A DNA stretch of 36,223 nucleotides from Alphaproteobacteria bacterium (GCA_024642465.1 JAHEBA010000029.1:1-36223); one strand, 5' to 3'. Shown: positions 17,532 to 25,321, numbered from the stretch's first letter. The notes: generated by a model from the letters alone, not told the origin. Numbers and translations: made by a program.

Positions 17532-17547
17532 TGTGAAATTGTTCACA
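17532..17547. promoter_or_regulatory. CRP-like palindrome upstream of a 26-residue ORF
   Basis: TGTGAAATTGTTCACA has the form TGTGA-N6-TCACA, the exact core of the CRP consensus, and is itself a 6-bp inverted repeat about a 4-nt centre. It ends 66 nt before the ATG at 17614, a usual distance for an activator site. A second short inverted repeat, TGACG-TGT-CGTCA, follows at 17564-17576. The regulator in this organism is unknown. Confidence 0.45.
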
Positions 17548-17613
17548 GATGCGTGAATGGCGATGACGTGTCGTCAGGCCAATGAGAACAACTCCGAAAG
17601 GAGGATTTGAGCC

Positions 17614-17694
17614 ATGACATACGATCTCAAGGTCATCAGCCTGATCACCACGCTCGGCTGCCTGTCGTATCTGCTCAGCCTGGCGCTGGCTTGA
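17614..17694 (+). CDS. Putative 26-residue hydrophobic peptide with strong RBS
   Basis: It begins MTYDLKVISL and is hydrophobic through to the end (LSYLLSLALA). A full AAAGGAGG Shine-Dalgarno lies 9 nt upstream of the ATG, stronger than that of most genes in the window, which argues for real translation. It could be a small membrane peptide. A CRP-like palindrome lies upstream, and the stop is only 4 nt from the stop of the convergent 42-residue ORF. No family is recognised. Confidence 0.55.
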   Translation: MTYDLKVISLITTLGCLSYLLSLALA

Positions 17695-17698
17695 TGGA

Positions 17699-17827
17699 TC
17701 AAAGGCCGGTGCGGGCCTCGTCCTGACTTGCGACCACCATGCCGTCCGAAACGGCCCGCACGGGGCTCGTTACCCAGGCAAACACGATCATGGCGGCGGC
17801 CAGAAAGGCCCAAGCTTTCAGGTTCAT
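17699..17827 (-). CDS. Putative 42-residue small exported or membrane protein
   Basis: It begins MNLKAWAFLAAAMIVFAWV, a basic start plus a ~16-residue hydrophobic segment, then a polar C-terminus with acidic residues. That fits either a signal peptide ending near SPVRA or a single-pass anchor. GGAGG lies 7 nt before the ATG. A canonical CtrA box (17887-17902) sits 60 nt upstream. No recognised family. Confidence 0.6.
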   Translation of the reverse strand: MNLKAWAFLAAAMIVFAWVTSPVRAVSDGMVVASQDEARTGL

Positions 17828-17886
17828 CGTAAAACCTCCATCAGGCCGCCCCTGTTCGAAGAGCCGCAAGGATCAGGCGAACATGG

Positions 17887-17902
17887 TTAATGGAAGGTTA
17901 AC
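17887..17902. promoter_or_regulatory. CtrA box upstream of the 42-residue gene
   Basis: TTAATGGAAGGTTAAC matches TTAA-N7-TTAAC exactly. Because the flanks read GGTTAA...TTAACC, the complementary strand fits too. TTAA is rare in this GC-rich DNA, which makes chance less likely. It lies 60 nt upstream of the ATG at 17827 on the minus strand and 8 nt past the stop of the YhhQ-type gene. CtrA is the cell-cycle response regulator of alphaproteobacteria. Confidence 0.6.
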
Positions 17903-17910
17903 CGGCGCGA

Positions 17911-18540
17911 TCAGGCAGGTGTTGCGATGCGCCGCTCGAGGGCCGAACGCAGCACGCCATACGGCGCCAGCAGCACCAGCGCCATCAGCATCTTGACCGC
18001 CAGATCGCCCAGCGCCCACGACACCCAGCGCGGGGCCTCGACCGCCAGCACGCCCAGCAGCGGCGAAGGCTGCACGGCGAAATCCAGCCCCTCACCGAGG
18101 AACGACAGGCTGCCGGCAAAAGCGAACGAGAAGAAGATGAAGGTGTCTACCAGTGCGCCCAGAATCGACGACACCAGCGGCGCGCGCCACCACGTTCCGG
18201 CGCGAAGTCGGTCGAAGATCGACACGTCGAGCAGTTGCGAAATCAGAAAGGCCGAGCCCGAGGCAATGGCGATGCGCGGGCTCGCCACGATGATCGACAC
18301 CAGCACGGCAATGGCGAAACCGGCGTACACCACCTTGCGCGCGGCGCCTGCGCCAAACAGCCTGTTGGTGAGGTCCGTGACGAGGAACGCCACCGGGAAG
18401 GTGAAGGCGGCATAGGTCAGCAGGTCGGCCAGGTTTACGGCGCCAAGCGTGACGTGCACGGGGAACTGCACCAGGTAGTTGGACCCGGCGATAATGGCAG
18501 CCATGGCGGCCACTGCGATGAAGAAGTGATGTGCTTTCAT
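17911..18540 (-). CDS. yhhQ: Queuosine-precursor transporter, YhhQ/VUT family
   Basis: A 209-residue inner-membrane protein with about six helices. It has the VUT/YhhQ features ADLLTYAAFTFPVAFLVTDLTNRLFG and RIAIASGSAFLISQLLDVSIFDRLR. In E. coli YhhQ imports 7-deazaguanine precursors (preQ0/preQ1) for tRNA queuosine. The conserved 'PxxFLxTDL-NR-G' block near 57-73 and 'SQLLD-xIF' near 119-127 are clear. ATG 18540 is the best start though its Shine-Dalgarno is weak; a TTG lies upstream. I see no preQ1 riboswitch in the 69-nt gap before it. It follows the PKHD hydroxylase gene on the same strand and may be cotranscribed. Confidence 0.85.
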   Translation of the reverse strand: MKAHHFFIAVAAMAAIIAGSNYLVQFPVHVTLGAVNLADLLTYAAFTFPVAFLVTDLTNRLFGAGAARKVVYAGFAIAVLVSIIVASPRIAIASGSAFLISQLLDVSIFDRLRAGTWWRAPLVSSILGALVDTFIFFSFAFAGSLSFLGEGLDFAVQPSPLLGVLAVEAPRWVSWALGDLAVKMLMALVLLAPYGVLRSALERRIATPA

Positions 18541-18609
18541 GATGGCCGAGCGTTTGGCAGGAATCCGTCTGGAATGCAATACGTATGCATGCTCCCCCGG
18601 ATTACCTGC

Positions 18610-19269
18610 TCAGATTTCCGCCCACATGCGCAGCAGGTTCGAGCGTGACCGCGCCAGCCGCTTAAAGTGGTCCGATCCGGGTGCGGCGGCTGCCGCCTCT
18701 TCCACCGCGGCGTCCAGATCAAACAGGATCTGCCGCTGCGCCGGATCACGCACCAATGACTGCGCCCAGCCGACCACGGCCAGCCGCTCGCCGGACGTAA
18801 CCGGTTCGACCCGGTGGACGGTGTTGGACGGATAAACGAACACACTGCCGGTATCGAGCCGGATCAACCGGTCCTCCAGCGTGTCCTCAATGACCAGCCC
18901 GCCGCCGTCGTAATCCTCCAGCGGCGACAGGAACACCGTAAACGAGACATCGGTGCGCACGCCCGCCATCATAGCGTCATCGACGTGGCTGCCGTATTCC
19001 ATGCCCGGCTGATAACGGGCCAGCAGAAACCGCGAGAACCGCGCCGGGCGGGCTGCCGACATGAACCCGGCATGGCTGGTCAGCGCATTGCGCACCTTGG
19101 TGAAGATCGCCTCAAGCTCGGGTGAACCTGCGGCCTGCTCGTTGTTCTTGACCAGTTTCGCATGGCGGCCTGCCGTTGCCTTGCCGTCGGCGAACCGAAG
19201 ACCGGCCGCCTCTGCACGAATGGCAGCCGCCTCTTCATCCGACAGGATTCCAGGGATCGCATGAAACAT
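18610..19269 (-). CDS. PKHD-type Fe(II)/2-oxoglutarate hydroxylase
   Basis: A 219-residue soluble oxygenase of the YbiX/PiuC type. The metal triad is visible: H95 and D97 in YGSHVDDA and H152 in NTVHRVEPV. R162 in SGERLAVVGW is the likely 2-oxoglutarate anchor. The C-terminal SLVRDPAQRQILFDLD is typical of the family, whose members often lie next to iron-uptake genes. ATG 19269 follows GAGG at 8 nt. It starts 24 nt after the Glu-Gly-Gly-tract protein, so the two form a likely operon. The natural substrate of PiuC-type enzymes is not settled. Confidence 0.88.
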   Translation of the reverse strand: MFHAIPGILSDEEAAAIRAEAAGLRFADGKATAGRHAKLVKNNEQAAGSPELEAIFTKVRNALTSHAGFMSAARPARFSRFLLARYQPGMEYGSHVDDAMMAGVRTDVSFTVFLSPLEDYDGGGLVIEDTLEDRLIRLDTGSVFVYPSNTVHRVEPVTSGERLAVVGWAQSLVRDPAQRQILFDLDAAVEEAAAAAPGSDHFKRLARSRSNLLRMWAEI

Positions 19270-19293
19270 GACGGTTGCCTCTTTCCCGCTGGC

Positions 19294-20172
19294 TTACTTC
19301 ACCTTGAGGGCGGCAATCTCGATGCGCGCGGCCGCGCCGAACAGCAGCGACGGGGCCACGGGGCGTTTGTCAGGCGCCTTCATTGACGGCCAGGCAGGCT
19401 CGATCATGGCGATCTGTTCGAGAACACTTGCAGCCGCTTCCGCAACCGATGCATCGCCGGAGGACTTCAGGTCCTCCGCCATGCGCCGGGCCACCTGAAT
19501 GAAACCCCAGGAGTGGTGATACTCGGCCTCGTTCTCGATGCCGTCGTCATTGTAGGCATCGCCATATTCCTTCGCTGCAGCGCGCACCAGCTCCGTGATG
19601 GCGCCCAGCCTGGCCTTGTCTCCGCCTGCGATCTCACCACCGGCGGCATTGGCCGCCGACAGGAACTGCTCGAACGCTGATTTCAGCCCGCCCGAATCTG
19701 CTTCCTTCGACACGGCAGATCTGAGCGCAGCCAACTGGCCGTCCAGACCTTCTGCACCACGCGCTTCGAGGCCCGGCTTCAACTGGTCCAGAATGTCCTC
19801 GCCGGGGCGGTACATGTAGGCCTCGGCCATGTCCTTGTTGCCTGCATCGTACATGGCGACCGCGGCACGCACTTCGCCCTCGATCAGGCCAAGCCCGGTC
19901 AGGTAGGCAACATCGTCAGTCTCGGTTTCCGACACGCCGGCCTCACCGCCTTCGCCACCTTCCCCGCCTTCACCGCCCTCGCCGCCTTCGGATGCAGCCA
20001 GCCAGACCTGGGCAGGCACCTTGAAACCGCCGGCTGCGTCGCTGGCCAGTTTGCCAGTCAACGCGCCTGCTACCGGGCTTGCCGCCAGCATGCCCGCGGC
20101 CAGAGTGGCGCTTGCGCTCATCAGCAGGCGGGGCTTCACCAGCCGTGGCTTGTCCTTGTCGGATGTGGTCAT
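19294..20172 (-). CDS. Secreted protein with Glu-Gly-Gly tract
   Basis: A 292-residue protein of no family I can name with confidence. A basic N-terminus and hydrophobic segment ([22 protein letters not shown]) indicate export. The acidic, flexible [16 protein letters not shown] tract at about 61-76 is encoded by 9-nt repeats at 19941-19990. The rest is mostly helical: [42 protein letters not shown], and [18 protein letters not shown] with paired histidines. The all-helix, His/Glu-rich make-up recalls imelysin/EfeO-like periplasmic metal proteins, but no signature proves it. It heads the operon with the PKHD hydroxylase. Shine-Dalgarno TAGGAG. Confidence 0.62.
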   Translation of the reverse strand: MTTSDKDKPRLVKPRLLMSASATLAAGMLAASPVAGALTGKLASDAAGGFKVPAQVWLAASEGGEGGEGGEGGEGGEAGVSETETDDVAYLTGLGLIEGEVRAAVAMYDAGNKDMAEAYMYRPGEDILDQLKPGLEARGAEGLDGQLAALRSAVSKEADSGGLKSAFEQFLSAANAAGGEIAGGDKARLGAITELVRAAAKEYGDAYNDDGIENEAEYHHSWGFIQVARRMAEDLKSSGDASVAEAAASVLEQIAMIEPAWPSMKAPDKRPVAPSLLFGAAARIEIAALKVK

Positions 20173-20201
20173 GTCTCTCTCCTAATTTCCGATCTTTTTA
20201 C

Positions 20202-20230
20202 TCGGTAATTCAGAAGGGTTTTCCTGTCAA
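20202..20230 (-). promoter_or_regulatory. Candidate promoter of the EGG-protein / PKHD operon
   Basis: On the minus strand TTGACA (20225-20230) is 17 nt from TACCGA (20202-20207), a good -35 with a weak -10. Upstream at 20267-20281 lies TTGGAGCCATTCCAA, a TTGGA-N5-TCCAA inverted repeat that could be an operator. It does not match the Irr or Fur sites I know. Confidence 0.33.
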
Positions 20231-20311
20231 CCAGGAACGTAGAAATTCCTTCGATAAAACAATACATTGGAGCCATTCCAATTCCAAGTTACGAACGCCC
20301 GCACAAACAGA

Positions 20312-20336
20312 AAGGGCGGCCCCATGGACCGCCCTT
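20312..20336 (-). terminator. Terminator of ndk
   Basis: An 8-bp perfect stem (AAGGGCGG 20312-20319 with CCGCCCTT 20329-20336) and 9-nt loop. It is followed on the minus strand by TTTCTGTTTG. It begins 31 nt beyond the ndk stop. Confidence 0.65.
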
Positions 20337-20366
20337 CGAGAAAATCCGGCAATGAAATCAGCTGGA

Positions 20367-20789
20367 TCAGCCGACGATTTCAGCGTCCGAGAAGTTCTGC
20401 TTGATCTCGATGGCAGCGTTTTCCGGGCTGTCGGAACCGTGCACGGAGTTGGCTTCGATCGACTCTGCGAACTCCTTGCGGATGGTGCCGGCGTCTGCCT
20501 GCTCGGGGTTGGTGGCGCCCATCACCTTGCGGTACTTGGCAACGGCGTCCTCGCCTTCCAGCACCTGGACGACGATCGGGCCTGAGGTCATGAAGTTGAC
20601 GAGGTCCATGTAAAACGGACGTTCCTTGTGCACCGCATAGAACTCCTTGGCCTGGGCCTCGGACCAGTGCACGCGCTTCTGGGCGATGATGCGCAGGCCC
20701 GCATCCTCGATCATGGCGTTGATCTTGCCGGTCAGGTTGCGGCGGGTGGCATCGGGCTTGATGATGGAGAAAGTGCGTTGCACGGCCAT
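20367..20789 (-). CDS. ndk: Nucleoside diphosphate kinase
   Basis: Transfers the gamma phosphate of ATP to any NDP by a phosphohistidine. The 140-residue length is standard. The start [18 protein letters not shown] and the active-site NSVHGSD with H117 are diagnostic; [14 protein letters not shown] and [15 protein letters not shown] are the usual nucleotide-site blocks. ATG 20789 has AAGGA 7 nt upstream; MKERP 15 nt earlier is less likely. A promoter and a hairpin terminator flank it, so it is probably monocistronic. Confidence 0.97.
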   Translation of the reverse strand: MAVQRTFSIIKPDATRRNLTGKINAMIEDAGLRIIAQKRVHWSEAQAKEFYAVHKERPFYMDLVNFMTSGPIVVQVLEGEDAVAKYRKVMGATNPEQADAGTIRKEFAESIEANSVHGSDSPENAAIEIKQNFSDAEIVG

Positions 20790-20840
20790 CGGACGTTCCT
20801 TCATGTCTGTTAGATAGGGGAAGAGTTGAAAGATGGCGCG

Positions 20841-20869
20841 CTTATAGCCGTCGCCGCCTGCCACTTCAA
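20841..20869 (-). promoter_or_regulatory. Promoter of ndk
   Basis: On the minus strand TTGAAG (20864-20869) is exactly 17 nt from TATAAG (20841-20846), giving a start near 20834 and a leader of about 45 nt. The -35 box lies in the loop of an 8-bp inverted repeat (20854-20861 with 20870-20877), which could be an operator. Confidence 0.55.
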
Positions 20870-20887
20870 GCAGGCGGACAGACAAAC

Positions 20888-20915
20888 GGGGTGCCCCGCG
20901 ACAACAGGGCACCCC
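20888..20915 (-). terminator. Terminator of the first OmpA-like gene
   Basis: GGGGTGCCC (20888-20896) and GGGCACCCC (20907-20915) form a perfect 9-bp stem around 10 nt. It is followed by GTTTGTCTGT on the minus strand and lies 18 nt after the stop at 20933. Confidence 0.65.
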
Positions 20916-20932
20916 ATCCATGCAATTGGCTG

Positions 20933-22900
20933 CTAACGGCGCGCCAGCAGCGGCGTGATGCGGCGTACCGACACGCGGCGGTTCTCCGCTTCGGCTTCCT
21001 GGGTCGGGATCTTTGGATACATTTCACCGCGGCCCACCGTGACCAGGTTGTCCTCGTCGATGTTGAAGTATTCCAGCAGCGCCTGCTTCACAGCCTCGGC
21101 GCGTTCCTCGGAAAGCTTCATGTTGGCTGCCTCGGTGCCGACCGCGTCGGTGTGACCCTCGATCAGGAACACTTCGTCGGGATTGCCGGCAACGATGCGC
21201 TCGATGGTCTCGCCGATCCGGTCGAGCTTGGGCAATTCCTCCTCGCGCAGGAAGCCCTCGCCGAAGCCGAAGCGCACGGTATCCAGTTCGATACCCGGCA
21301 CCGCATAGCGCAGCCTGGGCTGGTCGCGGAAGTCCTCGACCCTGTACCGGCGCTTCGTTTCCACCAGCGGGGCCGCCGTCAGCCAGTCCTCGATCTCCTC
21401 GTCATAGGCTTCCGCAGCCGCGATGTTGGGGCGCGACAGGATGGCGGCGGTGGCGATGGCGCCCGCCGCAACGGCCAGCGCGTATGCCGGATCATCAAGA
21501 CGCTGACGGCGCCGGTCCCGGCGGTTGCCAAAGCGGTTGCGCATGGCCTGACGGTCGTCGCGCATGCGCTCGTGCAGGGCCTGCCGCTGGCGGTCGGTCA
21601 GGTTGTCCAGCCGCAGGGCGCGGCGGTTGGCGTCGATGCGGCGTTCCAACGCTCGGGTGGTCAGGTCGTCGGCCGGACGGTTGTCGTCCAGCAGGTCGCG
21701 CACGGTGAGCTGGTCGCCGCGCATCGGCAGCTCGTCGGAGCGGCGACTGTCCTCAGCATCATCGCCGCGGCGGTTGCGCTGCCTGTCAGCATCCCGAGCA
21801 GCTACCCGCGAACGGATTTCGGCGCGGTCCGCGTCAAGCACTTCGCGCAACGCCTGCTTCTGGTCCCGGCTGAGGCCTTCAAGCGCCAGCAGGCCACGGG
21901 TTTCCTGGATGCGCGAGCGCAACTCGTCGTCGCCCAGATCGCGCGGCTTGCGGTTGTCGCCGGTGATCTCGTTGACCTTTTCCGACACGTCGAGGTTCTG
22001 CACGGCCACGCCGGTGCTGGCAGCGATACGGGCATTGAGCTCGGCCTGGTCGGCGGCAAGCTTCTCCTGCAACTGCCGGCGCTGGCGGCGCGGTATCTGG
22101 TCGTTTGCCGACAGTTCTTCCGCCGCGCGAATGCGCTCGCGCAAGTCCGCGTCGGTCATTTCGGTGGCTGGGCGGTCATCGCCAAGCACGCTGTCTGCCG
22201 TGAAGGTGGGCTTGGGATCTTCGGCCGGTGGCTGCTGCGGCTGGGCAGGTTCGGCCTGCTGCTGCTCTTCGGTGGCGGCAGGAGCCTGTTCGGCTGCCGG
22301 GGCCTGTTCCTGCTGGGCAGGCTCAGCCTGTTGCTGCTGTTGCTGCTGCTCTTCAGCCTGGTCCTTCTTGCGGTCCTTTTTCCTGACCGGTTCAGCCTGC
22401 TGTTCCTGTTGGGCAGGCTCTGCAGCCGGGGCCTGTTCGGCAGCCGGGGCCTGCTCCTGCTGGGCGGGCTCAGCCTGCTGCTGCTGTTCGGCAGCGGGTG
22501 CCTGTTCCTGCTGGGCGGGCTGTTCCTCGGCCTTCTCCTGTTTCTTCCGAGCGCGCTCTTCGGCTTTCTGCTGCTTCTTCTGGGCGCGTTCCTCGGCCTT
22601 CTGCTGCTTCTTTCCGGCGTTCTCTTCCACCTGCTCCTTGGCCTGGTCCGATGCCTGGCCGGCGGGTGCCTGCTCCTGCTGAGCCGGTTCGGCCTGCTGC
22701 TCGGTGGCGGGTGCCTGCTCCTGCTGAGCCGGTTCGGCCTGCTGATCGGTAGCGGGTGCCTGCTCCGTCACGGGCGGCAGTTCAACCGGGGGAACCTGCT
22801 CCTGCTGTTCCGAGGTGGTCTGGGACCATGCGGCCTGCGGCATGGCAAACATCATTGCGATGGCGGCTGCGCCACTCATCAGTCCATTTCTCATGTTCAT
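20933..22900 (-). CDS. OmpA-domain envelope protein with repeated helical modules
   Basis: A 655-residue exported protein. The signal peptide runs to about PQAAWSQ. Residues ~30-225 are very low complexity, rich in Q, A, P, E with charged K/E/Q stretches ([10 protein letters not shown] repeats), likely an extended or coiled-coil linker. Then three ~60-residue modules follow, marked by [36 protein letters not shown] and [19 protein letters not shown] hydrophobic helix ([15 protein letters not shown]) and an OmpA_C domain follow: [31 protein letters not shown]. The Asp and Arg of that domain bind diaminopimelate of peptidoglycan. ATG 22900 follows AGGG. It is a paralogue of the neighbouring upstream gene. 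Confidence 0.82.
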   Translation of the reverse strand: MNMRNGLMSGAAAIAMMFAMPQAAWSQTTSEQQEQVPPVELPPVTEQAPATDQQAEPAQQEQAPATEQQAEPAQQEQAPAGQASDQAKEQVEENAGKKQQKAEERAQKKQQKAEERARKKQEKAEEQPAQQEQAPAAEQQQQAEPAQQEQAPAAEQAPAAEPAQQEQQAEPVRKKDRKKDQAEEQQQQQQQAEPAQQEQAPAAEQAPAATEEQQQAEPAQPQQPPAEDPKPTFTADSVLGDDRPATEMTDADLRERIRAAEELSANDQIPRRQRRQLQEKLAADQAELNARIAASTGVAVQNLDVSEKVNEITGDNRKPRDLGDDELRSRIQETRGLLALEGLSRDQKQALREVLDADRAEIRSRVAARDADRQRNRRGDDAEDSRRSDELPMRGDQLTVRDLLDDNRPADDLTTRALERRIDANRRALRLDNLTDRQRQALHERMRDDRQAMRNRFGNRRDRRRQRLDDPAYALAVAAGAIATAAILSRPNIAAAEAYDEEIEDWLTAAPLVETKRRYRVEDFRDQPRLRYAVPGIELDTVRFGFGEGFLREEELPKLDRIGETIERIVAGNPDEVFLIEGHTDAVGTEAANMKLSEERAEAVKQALLEYFNIDEDNLVTVGRGEMYPKIPTQEAEAENRRVSVRRITPLLARR

Positions 22901-22995
22901 GGTTGTTTCCCTGTCGGCTGTTGAAGCCGTTTCAGTTGTCCGTATCCGCCCTATTTGCTCTCCATGAAACAACCCGAATGCGGCGAAATGGTTGC

Positions 22996-23023
22996 AAAAA
23001 CACCGGCTGCGGGCTGCGCAGCC
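22996..23023 (-). terminator. Terminator of the second OmpA-like gene
   Basis: GGCTGCG (23005-23011) and CGCAGCC (23017-23023) form a perfect 7-bp stem with a 5-nt loop. It is followed on the minus strand by GGTGTTTTTGC, a T-run at 22996-23000. A classical Rho-independent terminator 36 nt beyond the stop at 23059. Confidence 0.75.
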
Positions 23024-23058
23024 AGGGCGATGCGGGTTCGGAACGTGTGGCGGGCGGC

Positions 23059-24849
23059 CTAGCGCGCGCCAGTCAGCAGCGGCGTGATACGGCGAATGGT
23101 GACGCGCCGGTTCTCCTGCTCTTCTTCCTCGGTCTCGATCTTGAGGAACTCCTCGCCATAGCCGATCGTCTCGAGGTTCTCCGGTGCAATGTTGAAATAT
23201 TGCAACATCGCGTCGCGCACCGCATCGGCCCGCTTCTGCGACAGCGCGAGGTTATAGCTGTCCGATCCTACCGCGTCGGTGTGGCCCTCGATCAGGAACA
23301 CCTCGTCCTGGTTGGTGGCGACGATGCGTTCGATGATCTCGCCGATACGTTCAAGCTGCGGGATTTCCTCTTCCCGCACGAAAGCCTCGTTGAAGCCGAA
23401 GCGGATGGTATCGACCTCGATTGCCGGCATGTAGTCGCGCAGGCTCGGATCGCGGCGCAAGTCGGAGCGCGAGTAACGCCGCTCGATGCGCCTGGTGGGC
23501 GGGGCGACCAGCTGCCGTTCCAGCAGTTCGTCGTCGGCCTCCGCTGCGGCAATGTCGTCCCGGTCCTCGAAGGTGCCACGCGGAATCCTGATGATGACCT
23601 GGTTCTGGCGGCGCTGGCGGGCGAGTTCCTCACGCCGGCGCTGGCGCTCGGCGATCAGGCGGCGGTTCTTCTCGCGCCGGGCTTCCTCCAACATGTCCCT
23701 GATGCGGGCTTGCTGGCCGGGCCTCAGGTTGCCCGAAGACAAAAGATCTCGGGCAGACGTGATGCGGACCTGCAGCTGCCGGTCGTTGAGGCGTGACGCA
23801 GGCCGCTGGTCGTCCAACAGTTGCCGGGCGCCCTGGCGATCCTCGCGGCGTTCACCACGATCTTGCTGGCGCTGGGAGACGCGGTTGCGCAGTTCTTCCG
23901 CGTCGGCTTGCGCCATGCGGCGAACCTGCCGGAACAAACGCCGGTCGAGCAAGCGGTCGCCCATGACGTTGCGGGCTTCCTGCAGCCGGTCGCGCAACTG
24001 GTTGTCTCGCAGGGCCGAGGGTGGCCGGTTGTCGTTCAGCAGGCGGCGGGCGATGGCATCGGCGTTGCCGCCACCGGCCGGAGCCTGCTGGCCGGCATTC
24101 TGGCGGCTCTGGCGTTCGGCCTGGGCTGCCTGCACGGTCTGCCGCACCTGGTTCTGCAGGCGGCCGCGAAGCCCCTGCTGCTGCAACAGATTGCGGCCAG
24201 TGCGGATGGCATCGACCAGCTGCCGGTCGTTCAGGCGGGTAACGTCGCCGGTGGACTGCAAATACTGCCGCGCCTCGCGGTTGACGTTGTCATCACCACC
24301 GCCTTGCTGGGCCGTTTGCTGTTGCTGCTGCTGGGCGGCGGCTTCCCGGCGCTGGCGCTCGGACTGGGCTGCCTGCACCGTCTGCTGCACCTGGTTCTGC
24401 AGGCGGCCGCGAAGCCCCTGCTGCTGCAGCAGGTTGCGGCCGGTGCGGATGGCGTCAACCAGCTGCCGGTCGTTCAGACGGGCGATGTTCTGGTTGGCAC
24501 GCAGATACTGCCGTGCCTCGCGGTTGACGTTCTCATCGTCACCGCCCTGCTGGGCCGGTTGCTGCTGCGCCGGTTGCTGCTGTTGCTGCTGTTGTTGATG
24601 GGCCGGTTGCTGCTGCGCACTGCGGCGCGCCAGTTCGCGCTGAACCTGACGCAAGCGGCGGCGGGCATCCTTGGCAGACAGGGGATGCTGGCCCGCCTGC
24701 AGCGCCTGCAGATTGGCCTGCAGGTCCTCCACGCTCAGCTGGCGCACGTCGACCTCGAAGTTCTGCGCCAGGGCAGGCAAAGGCCCCGCAAAGGCACCGC
24801 CCAGAAGGGCCAGCGCCGTGTACGCAATCAGTCTGTTCCGCAGCTTCAT
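23059..24849 (-). CDS. OmpA-domain envelope protein with tandem duplicated modules
   Basis: A 596-residue paralogue of the 20933-22900 product. The signal peptide ends near LPALAQNF. Glutamine runs follow (QQQQQQQQPAQQQPAQQ), then at least four ~60-residue modules. The first two are nearly identical, each with REARQYL, RLNDRQLVDAIRTGRNLL and RGRLQNQV. The third and fourth carry LLNDNRPPSALRDNQLRDRL and LLDDQRPASRLNDRQLQVRI. An R/E-rich coil (RREKNRRLIAERQRRREEL) precedes the C-terminal OmpA_C domain [33 protein letters not shown] 24849 has a full AGGAGG at 5 nt. It lies back-to-back with the AhpD-like gene and ends with a strong terminator. The coupling of a repeat array to a peptidoglycan-binding domain suggests an envelope scaffold; this is inference. 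Confidence 0.82.
   Translation of the reverse strand: MKLRNRLIAYTALALLGGAFAGPLPALAQNFEVDVRQLSVEDLQANLQALQAGQHPLSAKDARRRLRQVQRELARRSAQQQPAHQQQQQQQQPAQQQPAQQGGDDENVNREARQYLRANQNIARLNDRQLVDAIRTGRNLLQQQGLRGRLQNQVQQTVQAAQSERQRREAAAQQQQQQTAQQGGGDDNVNREARQYLQSTGDVTRLNDRQLVDAIRTGRNLLQQQGLRGRLQNQVRQTVQAAQAERQSRQNAGQQAPAGGGNADAIARRLLNDNRPPSALRDNQLRDRLQEARNVMGDRLLDRRLFRQVRRMAQADAEELRNRVSQRQQDRGERREDRQGARQLLDDQRPASRLNDRQLQVRITSARDLLSSGNLRPGQQARIRDMLEEARREKNRRLIAERQRRREELARQRRQNQVIIRIPRGTFEDRDDIAAAEADDELLERQLVAPPTRRIERRYSRSDLRRDPSLRDYMPAIEVDTIRFGFNEAFVREEEIPQLERIGEIIERIVATNQDEVFLIEGHTDAVGSDSYNLALSQKRADAVRDAMLQYFNIAPENLETIGYGEEFLKIETEEEEQENRRVTIRRITPLLTGAR
24104..24556. repeat. Direct repeat of ~210 bp within the second OmpA-like gene
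   Basis: Two copies, about 24104-24313 and 24347-24556, are offset by 243 bp (81 codons) and highly similar, including long identical blocks around GGTTCTGCAGGCGGCCGCGA. They encode the first two near-identical modules of the protein, evidence of recent in-frame duplication. Confidence 0.8.
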
Positions 24850-24937
24850 CAATTCCTCCTTGGCAATCGCCTGCAGCCATCGCAGGCTTTGCGTCCAGTC
24901 ATGCCGATCATCGTGACGAAATGGAGATGAACCCCAC

Positions 24938-25321
24938 ATGAACCCGATCGACTATGCAGACGCCAGTGATGAAGTGCGCGCCGTCTACGACGACATGAAG
25001 GCTACGCGTGGCGTGAGCGACGTCAACAACTTCTGGAAATACATGGCCAACGAGCCACGCATGCTGGCCCACCTGTGGACATCGCTGAAGGACATGATGG
25101 GTCCCGGCGCGCTCGATCCGCTGACCAAGGAGCTGATCTACGTGGCGGTGTCGATCACCAACAATTGCGACTACTGCATGGCCAGCCACGGCGCTTCTGC
25201 ACGGGCAAAGGGTGCGAGCGACGAGATGATGAACGAACTCATCGCCATCGTGGGGCTTGCCAACATGACCAACCGGCTGGCCAATGCCTACAAGGTGCCG
25301 GTGGACGATGCGTTCAGGTGA
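24938..25321 (+). CDS. Carboxymuconolactone decarboxylase/AhpD-like protein
   Basis: A 127-residue all-helical protein with the AhpD-type redox motif C77-x2-C80-x3-H84 in NNCDYCMASHGAS. Members of this fold act as alkylhydroperoxidases or unknown redox enzymes. The N-terminal NFWKYMANEPRMLAHLW and C-terminal ANMTNRLANAYKVPVD are typical. ATG 24938, Shine-Dalgarno GGAGA. It is followed closely by the secreted hypothetical gene and then, convergently, glutathione peroxidase; a peroxide-related theme is possible. Confidence 0.85.
   Translation: MNPIDYADASDEVRAVYDDMKATRGVSDVNNFWKYMANEPRMLAHLWTSLKDMMGPGALDPLTKELIYVAVSITNNCDYCMASHGASARAKGASDEMMNELIAIVGLANMTNRLANAYKVPVDDAFR

Noticed and set aside
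18541..18609. preQ1 riboswitch before the YhhQ-type gene
   Set aside because: The 69-nt gap lacks the small H-type pseudoknot pattern and A-rich tail.
19941..19990. Tract of short tandem repeats as a phase-variable switch
   Set aside because: Units are 9 nt and in frame, so slippage would change length but not switch expression off.
20891..22924. 677-codon plus-strand frame with long leucine/glycine runs
   Set aside because: Antisense to the first OmpA-like gene; its leucine/glycine runs are the complement of CAG-rich glutamine codons.
24250..24600. CRISPR-like regular repeats
   Set aside because: The repeats are long, in frame and inside a coding gene; spacers and short conserved repeats are absent.
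23821..24930. 369-codon plus-strand leucine-rich frame
   Set aside because: Antisense to the second OmpA-like gene, with the same complement effect.
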